Assembly (NCBI GenBank): GCA_000755425.1
Contig: BBMT01000011.1
Coordinates: forward strand, 1-64,000
Source: Vibrio maritimus
Lineage (GTDB): Bacteria; Pseudomonadota; Gammaproteobacteria; Enterobacterales; Vibrionaceae
Length of the DNA stretch: 64,000 nt
Direction of reading: 5' to 3'
The notes beneath the pieces were generated by a model. The model did not search any database, was not told the origin of the DNA, and was given only the letters and a program-made list of their open reading frames with translations. This document shows, in pieces, positions 37,832-45,916 of the stretch. Each line of letters begins with the position of its first letter. Position 1 is the stretch's first letter. Position numbers and translations under genes: made by a program.

Positions 37832-38119
37832 TTATTGGAGGTCTTTCCACTTTCTTGGCACTTTCAATGACGGCTTTTTTACCGGCTTAGGCGGTTCGAT
37901 GTCTCCGACAGCCTCTAAAGCACAAACCTCGGCCTTTCGTTGAACTACATAAAATCGAACCTCATCAGCTTGATAGAGGCAATATCTCAGCTCATCTTTG
38001 ACGTACCAATCCTCTAAAGGCGCGTGGAGTCGCCACGCTGTATCGCTGACAGCATGGCCAAAAGCCGGAAATCCAATCGCCAAAAAAACGAAGAGTTTTG
38101 CATAAAATTGAGTGTTCAT
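37832..38119 (-). CDS. Small exported protein of unknown function
   Basis: A 95-residue protein with a signal peptide (L-F-V-F-L-A-I-G-F-P-A-F-G-H-A, cleavage near residue 23), two cysteines (Y-C-L-Y, V-C-A-L) and a basic proline-rich tail (P-P-K-P-V-K-K-P). No family was recognised. It is followed by the PLD gene 45 bases on and preceded by a terminator at 38130-38153, so it likely starts a transcription unit with the PLD gene. Confidence 0.6.
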   Translation of the reverse strand: MNTQFYAKLFVFLAIGFPAFGHAVSDTAWRLHAPLEDWYVKDELRYCLYQADEVRFYVVQRKAEVCALEAVGDIEPPKPVKKPSLKVPRKWKDLQ

Positions 38120-38129
38120 TTGGGAATGG

Positions 38130-38153
38130 ATAGCCCTGTTTTTCCAGGGCTAT
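38130..38153. terminator. Terminator after the exported 144-residue protein
   Basis: ATAGCCCTG / CAGGGCTAT, a perfect 9-bp stem with a 6-base loop, 9 bases beyond the stop of the gene at 38163-38597 on the minus strand. Confidence 0.65.
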
Positions 38154-38162
38154 ATTGTGTGT

Positions 38163-38597
38163 CTACTTGTATTCGATGACTTTCGCTACGTACTCGACCA
38201 TGTCTGAATTACCAATAACATTCTGGTAAAAATCGACAGAGAAGTATTTCGGCTCGTCACGTTCAATATGTTTAACAATGTTTTTTGATAGTTGATTGGC
38301 ATTCATCGCACTGTAAACGTGAAACTTTTTAACTTGCTGCAAGCCCATTTCTTTTGCTTTTTTGCTCGAAATGAAACGCTCCTTAAAGTCCTGATGAAGT
38401 GTGCCTGTGTAGGTAATGTACTCAAAGTTTGGTGTTTCATCGGTCACAACATACATATCGACTGTGTTGTCTACTTGCTCTAAATGGCTCATTTCTTGAT
38501 TAATAATATCTAAGTTAGTCTTGTGGCTGTGGTGAGGTTGAGCGAATGCAGTTGCAGAAACAGCAGCGATCATCGCGGGGATAATTAGTTTTTTCAT
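38163..38597 (-). CDS. Exported protein of unknown function, member of the six-promoter family
   Basis: A 144-residue protein with a clean signal peptide (M-K-K-L-I-I-P-A-M-I-A-A-V-S-A-T-A-F-A) and a mature part rich in H and charged residues (Q-P-H-H-S-H-K). It ends with a compact alpha/beta region (K-K-F-H-V-Y-S-A-M-N ... Y-V-A-K-V-I-E-Y-K). No family was confidently recognised. It is monocistronic: promoter A lies directly upstream and a terminator directly downstream. A GAGAGGAAAAA ribosome site precedes the ATG. Control by the shared promoter element suggests an envelope stress role (inference). Confidence 0.72.
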   Translation of the reverse strand: MKKLIIPAMIAAVSATAFAQPHHSHKTNLDIINQEMSHLEQVDNTVDMYVVTDETPNFEYITYTGTLHQDFKERFISSKKAKEMGLQQVKKFHVYSAMNANQLSKNIVKHIERDEPKYFSVDFYQNVIGNSDMVEYVAKVIEYK

Positions 38598-38635
38598 TTT
38601 TTCCTCTCGAGGGTTTGTCGTTTTCGTTGGAGAGG

Positions 38636-38688
38636 ATAGTAATGGGAGAGCTGTGAAGCGGTTAATCGCGTTTGAAGGATGGAACCCT
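38636..38688 (-). promoter_or_regulatory. Promoter A of the six-member family
   Basis: Reading toward the gene at 38597, the core ATCCTTCAAACGCGATT (38680-38664) is followed by exactly 22 bases and the -10-like TACTAT (38641-38636). Upstream, AGGGT (38688-38684) and ATCCT form a spaced dyad AGGGTNNNATCCT. The predicted transcript start near 38629 gives a leader of about 30 bases. Confidence 0.75.
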
Positions 38689-38721
38689 CTAATGAGGGTT
38701 CTTATATAACAAGAAACAAAG

Positions 38722-39651
38722 CTAGTTTGAGATGCCGTATATTTCGAGGGCTTCTCTATTTACCCTTTCGGTATATGACACCAGAGTGCTAACAATTTCT
38801 GAATGTAGAGTTCTTAGGTGTTTAGAATGCGCTGAGCAAACTGCCATCGGTACCCTAAATTTTTCTTTCATCACTGAGAGTTCAACCTCAACAAGATCGT
38901 CCGAATTAAAGTCGGTGTAAGTGACTAACCTTGGAAGTAAGCCCCAACCCACGTTATCTCGAATCAACTCTAACGCTAACGTCAATTGTTCTACGACTTC
39001 AAAGTCTGATGAAGATATGGTTTTCTTTTCCATATTGTCTTCAATCATACCTTTAATTACGATTTGCTTTTGCGATTTAAGCGCAGCCCAGCGTTGGTCT
39101 TCAGGGAGACTAAGCACTTCATGGTCTTTTGACACGAATACGCCAAAGGTAATGTTGTTGACCAGAGTAGAGTCTATGCTACTCATAAGAGAGCGGTCAT
39201 CTATATTTACCATCCCGAACTGTATCGTGTCTTCTGCGATTCCCTCCAATATTTCCCTCCGATTGCGAATGATAAAGTTAACCTTCATATTGGGGTGCAA
39301 TTCGAGGAGTTTCCTTCGCACGTGACTTATGGCTCGCGGCGGAAGAAAACTATTGTAAGCAACTGTTATTGATTCTAATTCACCATAAGACAGGCTAAGT
39401 GCTAGCATATCAAATGATTTTGCTTGCTCTATTACCTGCTTCGCATACCTATATAAGAGAGTCGCATCTTCAGTGGGTTGAGCGGTTCTTCCCACTCTTT
39501 CAAAGAGCCCTACGGCTAGCTCATCTTCTAAGTTACTAATCACTTGTCCAATTGTCGTTCTGTGCTTGTCGAGCTCTTGAGCAGCTTTGCTGAACGATCC
39601 CTGTTCGTACACCGCAACAAAACTCTGTAGCTGTTCAATACTGAAATTCAT
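38722..39651 (-). CDS. LysR-family transcriptional regulator
   Basis: A 309-residue LysR-type regulator. The N-terminal winged helix-turn-helix is clear (L-Q-S-F-V-A-V-Y-E-Q-G-S-F-S-K-A-A-Q-E-L, then H-R-T-T-I-G-Q-V-I-S-N-L-E-D-E-L), followed by the two-lobed effector domain with R-D-N-V-G-W-G-L-L-P-R. The ATG at 39651 follows GAG at 6 bases; 39657 is an alternative. The gene lies between promoters A and B of the six-member promoter family and diverges from the outer-membrane operon driven by B. This makes it the best local candidate for the activator of the family (inference). Effector unknown. Confidence 0.88.
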   Translation of the reverse strand: MNFSIEQLQSFVAVYEQGSFSKAAQELDKHRTTIGQVISNLEDELAVGLFERVGRTAQPTEDATLLYRYAKQVIEQAKSFDMLALSLSYGELESITVAYNSFLPPRAISHVRRKLLELHPNMKVNFIIRNRREILEGIAEDTIQFGMVNIDDRSLMSSIDSTLVNNITFGVFVSKDHEVLSLPEDQRWAALKSQKQIVIKGMIEDNMEKKTISSSDFEVVEQLTLALELIRDNVGWGLLPRLVTYTDFNSDDLVEVELSVMKEKFRVPMAVCSAHSKHLRTLHSEIVSTLVSYTERVNREALEIYGISN

Positions 39652-39759
39652 AAACATCTCAAATTCGTTGTTGTACTTGCGAAGCCTAGCATCTGAATCA
39701 TTGGAATAGAGCTATTACTCACGAAATACTTTGTAATAGGTTGTGACAGTATAGATGCG

Positions 39760-39812
39760 AGGGTTGAGTCCTTCAAACGCGATTAATTGGTTTACCCATT
39801 GTGGTTAATAAT
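39760..39812 (+). promoter_or_regulatory. Promoter B of the six-member family
   Basis: Core GTCCTTCAAACGCGATT (39768-39784), exactly 22 bases, then AATAAT (39807-39812) as -10. AGGGT (39760-39764) completes the upstream dyad. It lies 109 bases upstream of the LysR start (opposite strand) and 173 bases before the outer-membrane gene at 39985. The rest of the 39652-39984 interval holds the leader, with a 22-codon frame at 39930-39998 that overlaps the next gene start and could couple its translation. Confidence 0.72.
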
Positions 39813-39984
39813 TCTCCGCGTTGAGACAGCAAACCCCAGAAAACTTAGCACACACTTTAGTTATCTTTTTGTGCCTCTGGTATTAAGCCGCTCAAACGTT
39901 CCCGCGAATACAAGGAGTTACGCACGTTTATGGAATACTGGCGACGGTTTATAGATTTGAACCCGCCGACTCAGGTTATTCACA

Positions 39985-41571
39985 ATGCTCAAGCTTAAAA
40001 AACTATCTCGTGTTACTGCGATTTTGATTTTACCTCTAGCTATTACGACACAAACTTTCGCTAAGGACGCGACGGCAACTATCGATAATGAAGAAATTGG
40101 CGTTCTTGAAAAATATGGAGTTCCTAAATATCTCCCTAAGTTAGCAATCAGTTCTATGCTACAAGGCGATCATGTTGTTGAGCATGCGCGAAAAACCGAA
40201 ACGCTAGACGGTGAGCGAAGAGATAATGAAGTATATCTAGTTCAAACAACAGATACTAAGGGCAATATTGATCTTCGAATTAAGTATGATCCATCTAAAG
40301 TCGATGAAAATACCGATCTTATTGAAAATATCGAGAAGATTACCAAAGCAGAATATAAGCTTCGCCAGTACGCAGAAATGTATGACAAGAACTCGGTTGT
40401 TGTCACTGAATTAGTAAGCGGTGATCTTGAGATTGAGTTTAATTATTCTAAATATACGCTTCCACAAGATATTGCTTATTTCCGATTCATGCGTGGTAAA
40501 TTGCTATTATCTGACGGTCAGCCTGTCTCACTCATCGTAACCAACAATACCCCTTTCACTCAGGGTGATTATACGATTGAGACTTACAAGCAGATGACGT
40601 TTTTCGACAACCTACCAAATGGTCGAGTCGTAGTGAATAAGAAAGTAATCAAGGCTGATGGTAAGAAAAAGAAGAAGGATCTCCAGCTTGAGATCGAACT
40701 AACACCAGTAGTGTATTACGACGATGAACTCGGTGCTGTAGTTCAAGATCAATCCTTGCTTTCTATAGTATCTGATCCACGTATGCGCGAAGAGTATGTA
40801 GAGCTTAACAGAACGTTTCCGTTAATGGCAGACATGGTGCGTCGTCAAGGTATAGATGTGCCGTTACCTTTCGGTATTTCAGCGGCATATCGTCGTCAAA
40901 ATATGGACTTTAATTTTAACAGTTTTAGCTTCCCAGATAGTGAGCTTGCAGACAAACTCGCGAATGGTCTGATAGACCCTGAAGCGACGATTGCTCACGT
41001 GACAGCAGAGTCGTATACCATTAGAGGTGATGTAAACATCTTACCTTTTTGGAATGTGTTTGGTTACGTTGGTCAGATAAATGTTGATGCCATTGTAGAT
41101 GCGTCGGTCAAAGACAGCATTTCTCTGGTCGGTGGTGCCGGTTTCACTGTACCTATCCGTCTTGAGTACGATTTGTTAGGCGTGGGTACTACTTTATCTA
41201 TGGGTTATAAGCAGCTATTTGCCTCAGTGACTGCATCTTATTCAAAAACACGTCTTAAAGGATCGAATGCCGATTGGGGTGATGGCATCGTAACAGCGCA
41301 ACCCATGCTTGGTTACCAGTTCGCTGATTGGCGTGCACAGTTCTTTGTTGGTGCTGAATATCAAGCGTTGAAACCAAATATGGAAGGTGATTTAGGACCT
41401 GTCCTAAATATGGACGGTCAATTTAGATATGACGTAGGTGTAAACCTTGATAAATGGGCATATTTGGTTGGTTTTAATAAGCAGATCGGTAAGCACTACA
41501 ACATGACTTTTTTATATAACAAAGGCGCGACGCGCGACGCTTTCACTATCAACCTTGGTTACCGTTTCTAA
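39985..41571 (+). CDS. Outer-membrane protein with N-terminal periplasmic region
   Basis: A 528-residue exported protein (signal peptide to about A-K-D, residue 27). Residues about 30-270 are charged and likely periplasmic, including a K-K-K-K-K stretch (about 228-233). From about 290 to the end alternating aromatic and hydrophobic strands suggest a beta-barrel, and the protein ends in Y-R-F, the C-terminal phenylalanine used by outer-membrane barrels. No named family was recognised. It is first gene of the unit driven by promoter B. The start has only a weak ribosome site and overlaps a short upstream frame, suggesting translational coupling. Confidence 0.72.
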   Translation: MLKLKKLSRVTAILILPLAITTQTFAKDATATIDNEEIGVLEKYGVPKYLPKLAISSMLQGDHVVEHARKTETLDGERRDNEVYLVQTTDTKGNIDLRIKYDPSKVDENTDLIENIEKITKAEYKLRQYAEMYDKNSVVVTELVSGDLEIEFNYSKYTLPQDIAYFRFMRGKLLLSDGQPVSLIVTNNTPFTQGDYTIETYKQMTFFDNLPNGRVVVNKKVIKADGKKKKKDLQLEIELTPVVYYDDELGAVVQDQSLLSIVSDPRMREEYVELNRTFPLMADMVRRQGIDVPLPFGISAAYRRQNMDFNFNSFSFPDSELADKLANGLIDPEATIAHVTAESYTIRGDVNILPFWNVFGYVGQINVDAIVDASVKDSISLVGGAGFTVPIRLEYDLLGVGTTLSMGYKQLFASVTASYSKTRLKGSNADWGDGIVTAQPMLGYQFADWRAQFFVGAEYQALKPNMEGDLGPVLNMDGQFRYDVGVNLDKWAYLVGFNKQIGKHYNMTFLYNKGATRDAFTINLGYRF

Positions 41572-41610
41572 TCGAGCTTTTAGACCAACGTTTATTTAAG
41601 AGATATTGCA

Positions 41611-42783
41611 ATGACAACAAAAAAATATTCGATTGTGCTGTTGGCACTGGTTTTGAGCGCCTGCTCTTCAAAGCATGCTTTAGAAAATCGCGTAACAAAA
41701 GAGAATTACACCGAGGTTAACCTTCAACATTCGGAGCAATTTAAGGGAGAAGAACCTTATCGATTCTGGGGAAGCGAGGGGCCGGAGTTTTTATTGGAAA
41801 ACCAATACCAACCAACATCGATTACCGTTAATGGAGAGCGAATGAATATTCTGGCGCTCTCTGGTGGTGGCGCTAATGGAGCGTTTGGGGCGGGTGTGAT
41901 TAATGGTTTATATGACGCGGGCAAACTTCCGGAGTATTCCATTGTTACTGGTGTGAGCGCCGGCGCATTAATAGCTCCGTTCGTATTTACCGGTGGGGCT
42001 GATATTCACAAACTTCGCGACGTGATGTTAGGTCTCGATGATCGTCAAGTATTAGGTAAAAAAAACCTTCTCAATACACTGTTCAAAGATGCGTTTACCA
42101 ACGGTAAGAGCTTATATGAACTTATGGAGTCGACCTATAGCGAGGAAATGATTGTAAAGATTGCTGAGCAGCATCGTTTAGGTAAGCGATTGTTCATTGG
42201 TACTACACATTTTGATTCAGGAAAGCAGATTACTTGGAACCTAGGCGAAATAGCGGCGAGCGACCTGCCTAATAAGTCTCAACTAATCCACCAAGTTTTG
42301 GCTGCGAGTGCATCAATACCAGGTGTCTTCCCTCCTCAATTTATTAACGTGGAATACGAAGGCGAGGCGTTTGAAGAGTTGCATGTTGACGGTGGACTTA
42401 CATTCCAAATGTTCTTTGACCCTTCTAACTTTGATTACGGGCAACTAAGCAAGGCGATCGGCTTAGAAGAAAATCCGCAGGTACACGTGATTCGCAACGG
42501 CACGTTGGAACCAGGCTATAAGCGAGTAAAGGATAAAGGGGTCGACTTGCTATCCCGAAGCATTAGTAACTTAACGCTTCAGCAAACTCGTGGCGATATG
42601 TATCGAATGCTTTATATGAGTGAAAAAAACGGATACGACATTGCGTTTACTTATGTAGACACGTCTTTTAAAGCTCACAAAAACGGCAAAAAGATGTTTG
42701 ATGCTGAGTATATGAACAACCTCTTCAACTATGGCTACCGAAAAGCTCAAGGTGAATCCTTGTGGGTAACCGAAGCACCGTAA
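41611..42783 (+). CDS. Patatin-like phospholipase lipoprotein
   Basis: Predicted lipid acyl hydrolase anchored by a lipobox (L-V-L-S-A-C near residue 17). The patatin Ser-Asp dyad is intact: oxyanion loop S-G-G-G-A-N-G, nucleophile elbow G-V-S-A-G and D-G-G-L. Length is 390 residues. It lies 39 bases after the outer-membrane protein gene and before a BamA-type barrel gene, but a strong terminator separates it from the latter. Patatin plus surface-antigen barrel resembles the two halves of PlpD-type secreted phospholipases, here as separate genes (inference). Substrate unknown. Confidence 0.85.
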   Translation: MTTKKYSIVLLALVLSACSSKHALENRVTKENYTEVNLQHSEQFKGEEPYRFWGSEGPEFLLENQYQPTSITVNGERMNILALSGGGANGAFGAGVINGLYDAGKLPEYSIVTGVSAGALIAPFVFTGGADIHKLRDVMLGLDDRQVLGKKNLLNTLFKDAFTNGKSLYELMESTYSEEMIVKIAEQHRLGKRLFIGTTHFDSGKQITWNLGEIAASDLPNKSQLIHQVLAASASIPGVFPPQFINVEYEGEAFEELHVDGGLTFQMFFDPSNFDYGQLSKAIGLEENPQVHVIRNGTLEPGYKRVKDKGVDLLSRSISNLTLQQTRGDMYRMLYMSEKNGYDIAFTYVDTSFKAHKNGKKMFDAEYMNNLFNYGYRKAQGESLWVTEAP

Positions 42784-42819
42784 TCCATATCTAATAATAG
42801 TGACACTTCAACTTTGGCT

Positions 42820-42870
42820 CGATTAATACCAGACGGGAACAGTTTGAGCGGTATTAATCGGGTCTTTTTT
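42820..42870 (+). terminator. Terminator after the patatin gene
   Basis: CGATTAATACC / GGTATTAATCG, a perfect 11-bp stem with a 19-base loop followed by GGTCTTTTTTATTT. It ends, or strongly attenuates, the promoter-B transcript before the barrel gene. Confidence 0.82.
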
Positions 42871-42887
42871 ATTTGGCGATCTTCCCC

Positions 42888-44101
42888 ATGATTAAATTCA
42901 ATACAAATCATTCTAAAGCGGTACTGTTTGCATGTTCAATTTTGGTTAGCCCTCTAAGCAGTGCAATGGTTGATCCGCAAGACGGATACCTAGATATGGG
43001 CGACTACTTGGCGAATAACGCCTATGGCTTTTTACCTGTACCGATTGTAATTACTGAACCAGCAATAGGTATCGGTGGCGGGATGCTTGGTATGTTTCTT
43101 CACGAATCAGATGAAGAGCGAACAAAGCGTAAGCAGCATGCACTGCATTCACTTGATGGCGGAGCAGAACTACTCGCACCAGCCATTACGGTAGCTGGTG
43201 GTGCTTATACTGACAACGGTACCTGGATGGCACTTATTGGTCACCGACATACTTGGAATGAGGACAGTATTCGCTATATTGGTGGTGCCGGGTATGGTCA
43301 TGCCAATATCGATGTCTATAAGCGTTTTCAAGGAGACGGTTTACCTGGTTTTATCGCCCCATATTCAGGAACCCTTGGTATAGGCACTGAAAGTGAAGGT
43401 TTTTTAATGAAGCAGCGACTATCGTTTCGAATCCCAAGCAGCGACCTGTTTTTGGGAGTGTCGCAAACCTATTCGAGCTTCAGTACAGCCATTGATTCTC
43501 TATCTTTATCTGTAAATGATCATAACTTAGAGATTTCTAACCTAGGAGGAAGCTCCGATAGCTCTCTGTCTGCATTAGGGTTGGTCGCAGAATACGATAC
43601 GAGAAACAATCTATTTTTCCCAACAAAGGCTCGTCTGTCGTTGCTGAGTATCTGATTTACGATTCCGCTTTAGGCAGCGACTTTGATTACGCGACATTTG
43701 AGGTTGATGCCTACCAATACCTACCAGTGAATCAGCGTCTGACCTTGGCGTTTGCAGGATCGTACAGCTCGCTTAACACCGACGAAAGCTATCTACCACC
43801 TTTAGCAAAGCCATACATCAATATGCGTGGTGTAGCGGCTTATAAGTATCAAGGTGATGAAGTGAGTACGCTACAAGCTCAGGCGATGTGGCATTTAAAC
43901 CATCGTTGGACCATCAACGCGTTCTATGGCGTTGGTTCGACAGCAGAAGAACACAATGAGCTGTTTGAAGAGACTGTCGATGCTTATGGTGTCGGCTTTC
44001 GTTACCAAATAGCCAGACGTTATGGCATTCATGTGGGCGTCGACCTGGCATTTAGTGAAGACCAAGGCACCGCGTATTTCCAAGTTGGCACGGGCTTCTA
44101 G
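42888..44101 (+). CDS. BamA/surface-antigen-type outer-membrane barrel protein (frame broken once)
   Basis: Exported protein (signal peptide through S-S-A-M) whose body reads as a bacterial surface antigen (Omp85 C-terminal-like) barrel: P-I-V-I-T-E-P-A-I-G-I-G-G-G at the start, the conserved Y-D-T-R-N-N-L-F-F-P-T-K-G block and a final strand ending Q-V-G-T-G-F. A missing G near 43630 (AAGGCTCG for AAGGGCTCG) splits it. Restored length is about 404 residues, with no POTRA domains. It is followed 3 bases later by the Kef-type gene. The start is uncertain because no good ribosome site is visible. Confidence 0.75.
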
Positions 44102-44104
44102 AAG

Positions 44105-45768
44105 ATGGATATGAATAGCTTCTTGATTACAGCTGCATTGGCATTTTTGGTTATTGGTTGCTGCGTGGCAGTGTCTGTACGTCTCAATATTGGCTCTGTG
44201 GTCGGCTTTATTATTGCCGGTGTGATTTTAGGACCAAACACACCAGGTCTTGTCGCGTCGAATAATGTCGAAACATTGCAATCCATTGCAGATTTTGGTG
44301 TCGTGCTATTCCTTTTTACTCTGGGGCTTGAGATGCGCCCAAGACAACTCTGGAGTATGCGTAGAACGCTGTTACTTCAGGGTATGGGCCAAGTCGCGCT
44401 CACGGGGGCATGTTTTACCATTGTCGCGGTACTTTTTGACCTACCTTGGGAGGTAGGGCTGGTATTGGGCTTGATCCTCGCCCAGTCATCGACTGCGGTC
44501 GTGGTGAGTATGCTTGCTGATAAACGTGAATTAGGAACTTCGCACGGGAAAAATATCTTTGCCAACTTAATGGGGCAAGATATGAGTATTGTTTTAGTCA
44601 TGGGGGGGATTCCCATACTCGCCCATAGCAAAGTCGAAGCTCAGGAGGGACTACTCGAAAAAAGCTTGGTCTTTGTCGGCGTTATAACGTTGATTGTGCT
44701 GTTGGCAAGATTTGTGTTGCCCAAGTTACTCGTATGGAGTGTAAAACTGCGAAGTAAAGAAGCCTTTGTACTGATGCTAGCAAGTGCCATCCTGTTGACC
44801 GTTCTGTGTTCGCAACAAGCGGGAATATCAGAGACCATGGGTGTTTTCTTGCTGGGTATGCTGCTCTCTGATTCGGAGTTTAAACACATACTGGAGGAGG
44901 TCGTTTCGCCAATAAAAGGCATTTTGATGTCTCTTTTCTTCTTAGCCGTAGCATGTCGATTGACCCAAATATAATCGCTGGACACCCCATCCAGATTGTG
45001 GGGCTACTGATCGCAATCATTCTAGTTAAGTTCTTTGTGTTCTTTGCCCTCGCAATCATGGATCGCAAAGGTAAATTGATAGCAACCAAAACCGCTTTCG
45101 CCCTTGCTCAAGTTGGTGAGTTTGCGTTTGTACTGTTTGGCCTCGCGCAAGCGTTTGAGCTACTGTCCCCGCAAACGGTCTCAATTGGTTTTGTTGTGAT
45201 TAGTTTAAGTATGATAGTGACACCTTGGTTGTACGAGTTTGGAAAGAGAATCTGTGACGCGCTTATTACCAAGCAAGAAATAAAGAATGAAGATGCTTCA
45301 CCGCATTGCGAGCTTGTTGTAGTGGGTTTGGATGAGGTTGGGAGGCTAGTTTGTATGATGGCTGAAAAAGCGGGCATCAGCTATGTTGGCTATGATTTGG
45401 ACTACGAGCGTGTTAGTCGAGCAAAATCATTGAAAATAAACGCACACTTCGGTGATATTTTATCAACTAAGACGCAGCAGTTCGCAGGCTTAGCTGCCGC
45501 AAAAGCGTCATTTGTTTCAGTAACTGAGTCCACTCGTTTAAGAAAGATAGCTAACGTTTTGTGTCGTCATCAAAACCTGGAAGTTTATGCAAGGACTAAC
45601 TCTAGGCTCGACGAAGTGTTTTTGAGAGAGCTGGGAGTCAATCATGCTGGTTCTGTCTACATAGAAAGTACCTTAAGTAAAGGGTGTGAACTGTTGATTG
45701 ATTTTGGTATAGAGGAACATAGAGTGACGGAAATTGCCAATGAGTTGCGTACAGAGCTAATCCATTAA
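44105..45768 (+). CDS. KefB/KefC-type CPA2 cation:proton antiporter with TrkA-N domain (frame broken once)
   Basis: Inner-membrane potassium (or sodium):proton antiporter or channel. An N-terminal 12-helix CPA2 domain (G-V-I-L-G-P-N-T-P-G-L, F-T-L-G-L-E-M, L-A-Q-S-S-T-A-V-V, A-Q-V-G-E-F-A-F-V) is followed by a cytosolic nucleotide-binding TrkA-N domain (L-V-V-V-G-L-D-E-V-G-R-L-V, then Y-D-L-D). One G missing near 44953 (GTAGCATG for GTAGGCATG) breaks the frame; restored length is about 555 residues. The expected G-x-G-x-x-G loop reads G-L-D-E-V-G, slightly degenerate. It lies 3 bases after the barrel gene, in one operon with it. Confidence 0.85.
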
Positions 45769-45916
45769 GGTCAAATAGGTCTATTGCTGATGATATATTT
45801 TCCTGTTTAAAGTCAAAACTCCCTTAGATAGAAGGTTTTTACCTCCAACGTGCACTAAAAACTGAGAAATCTTGTCCTACACTGCTATTAATTTCTTTAT
45901 TACTAATAGGGACATT

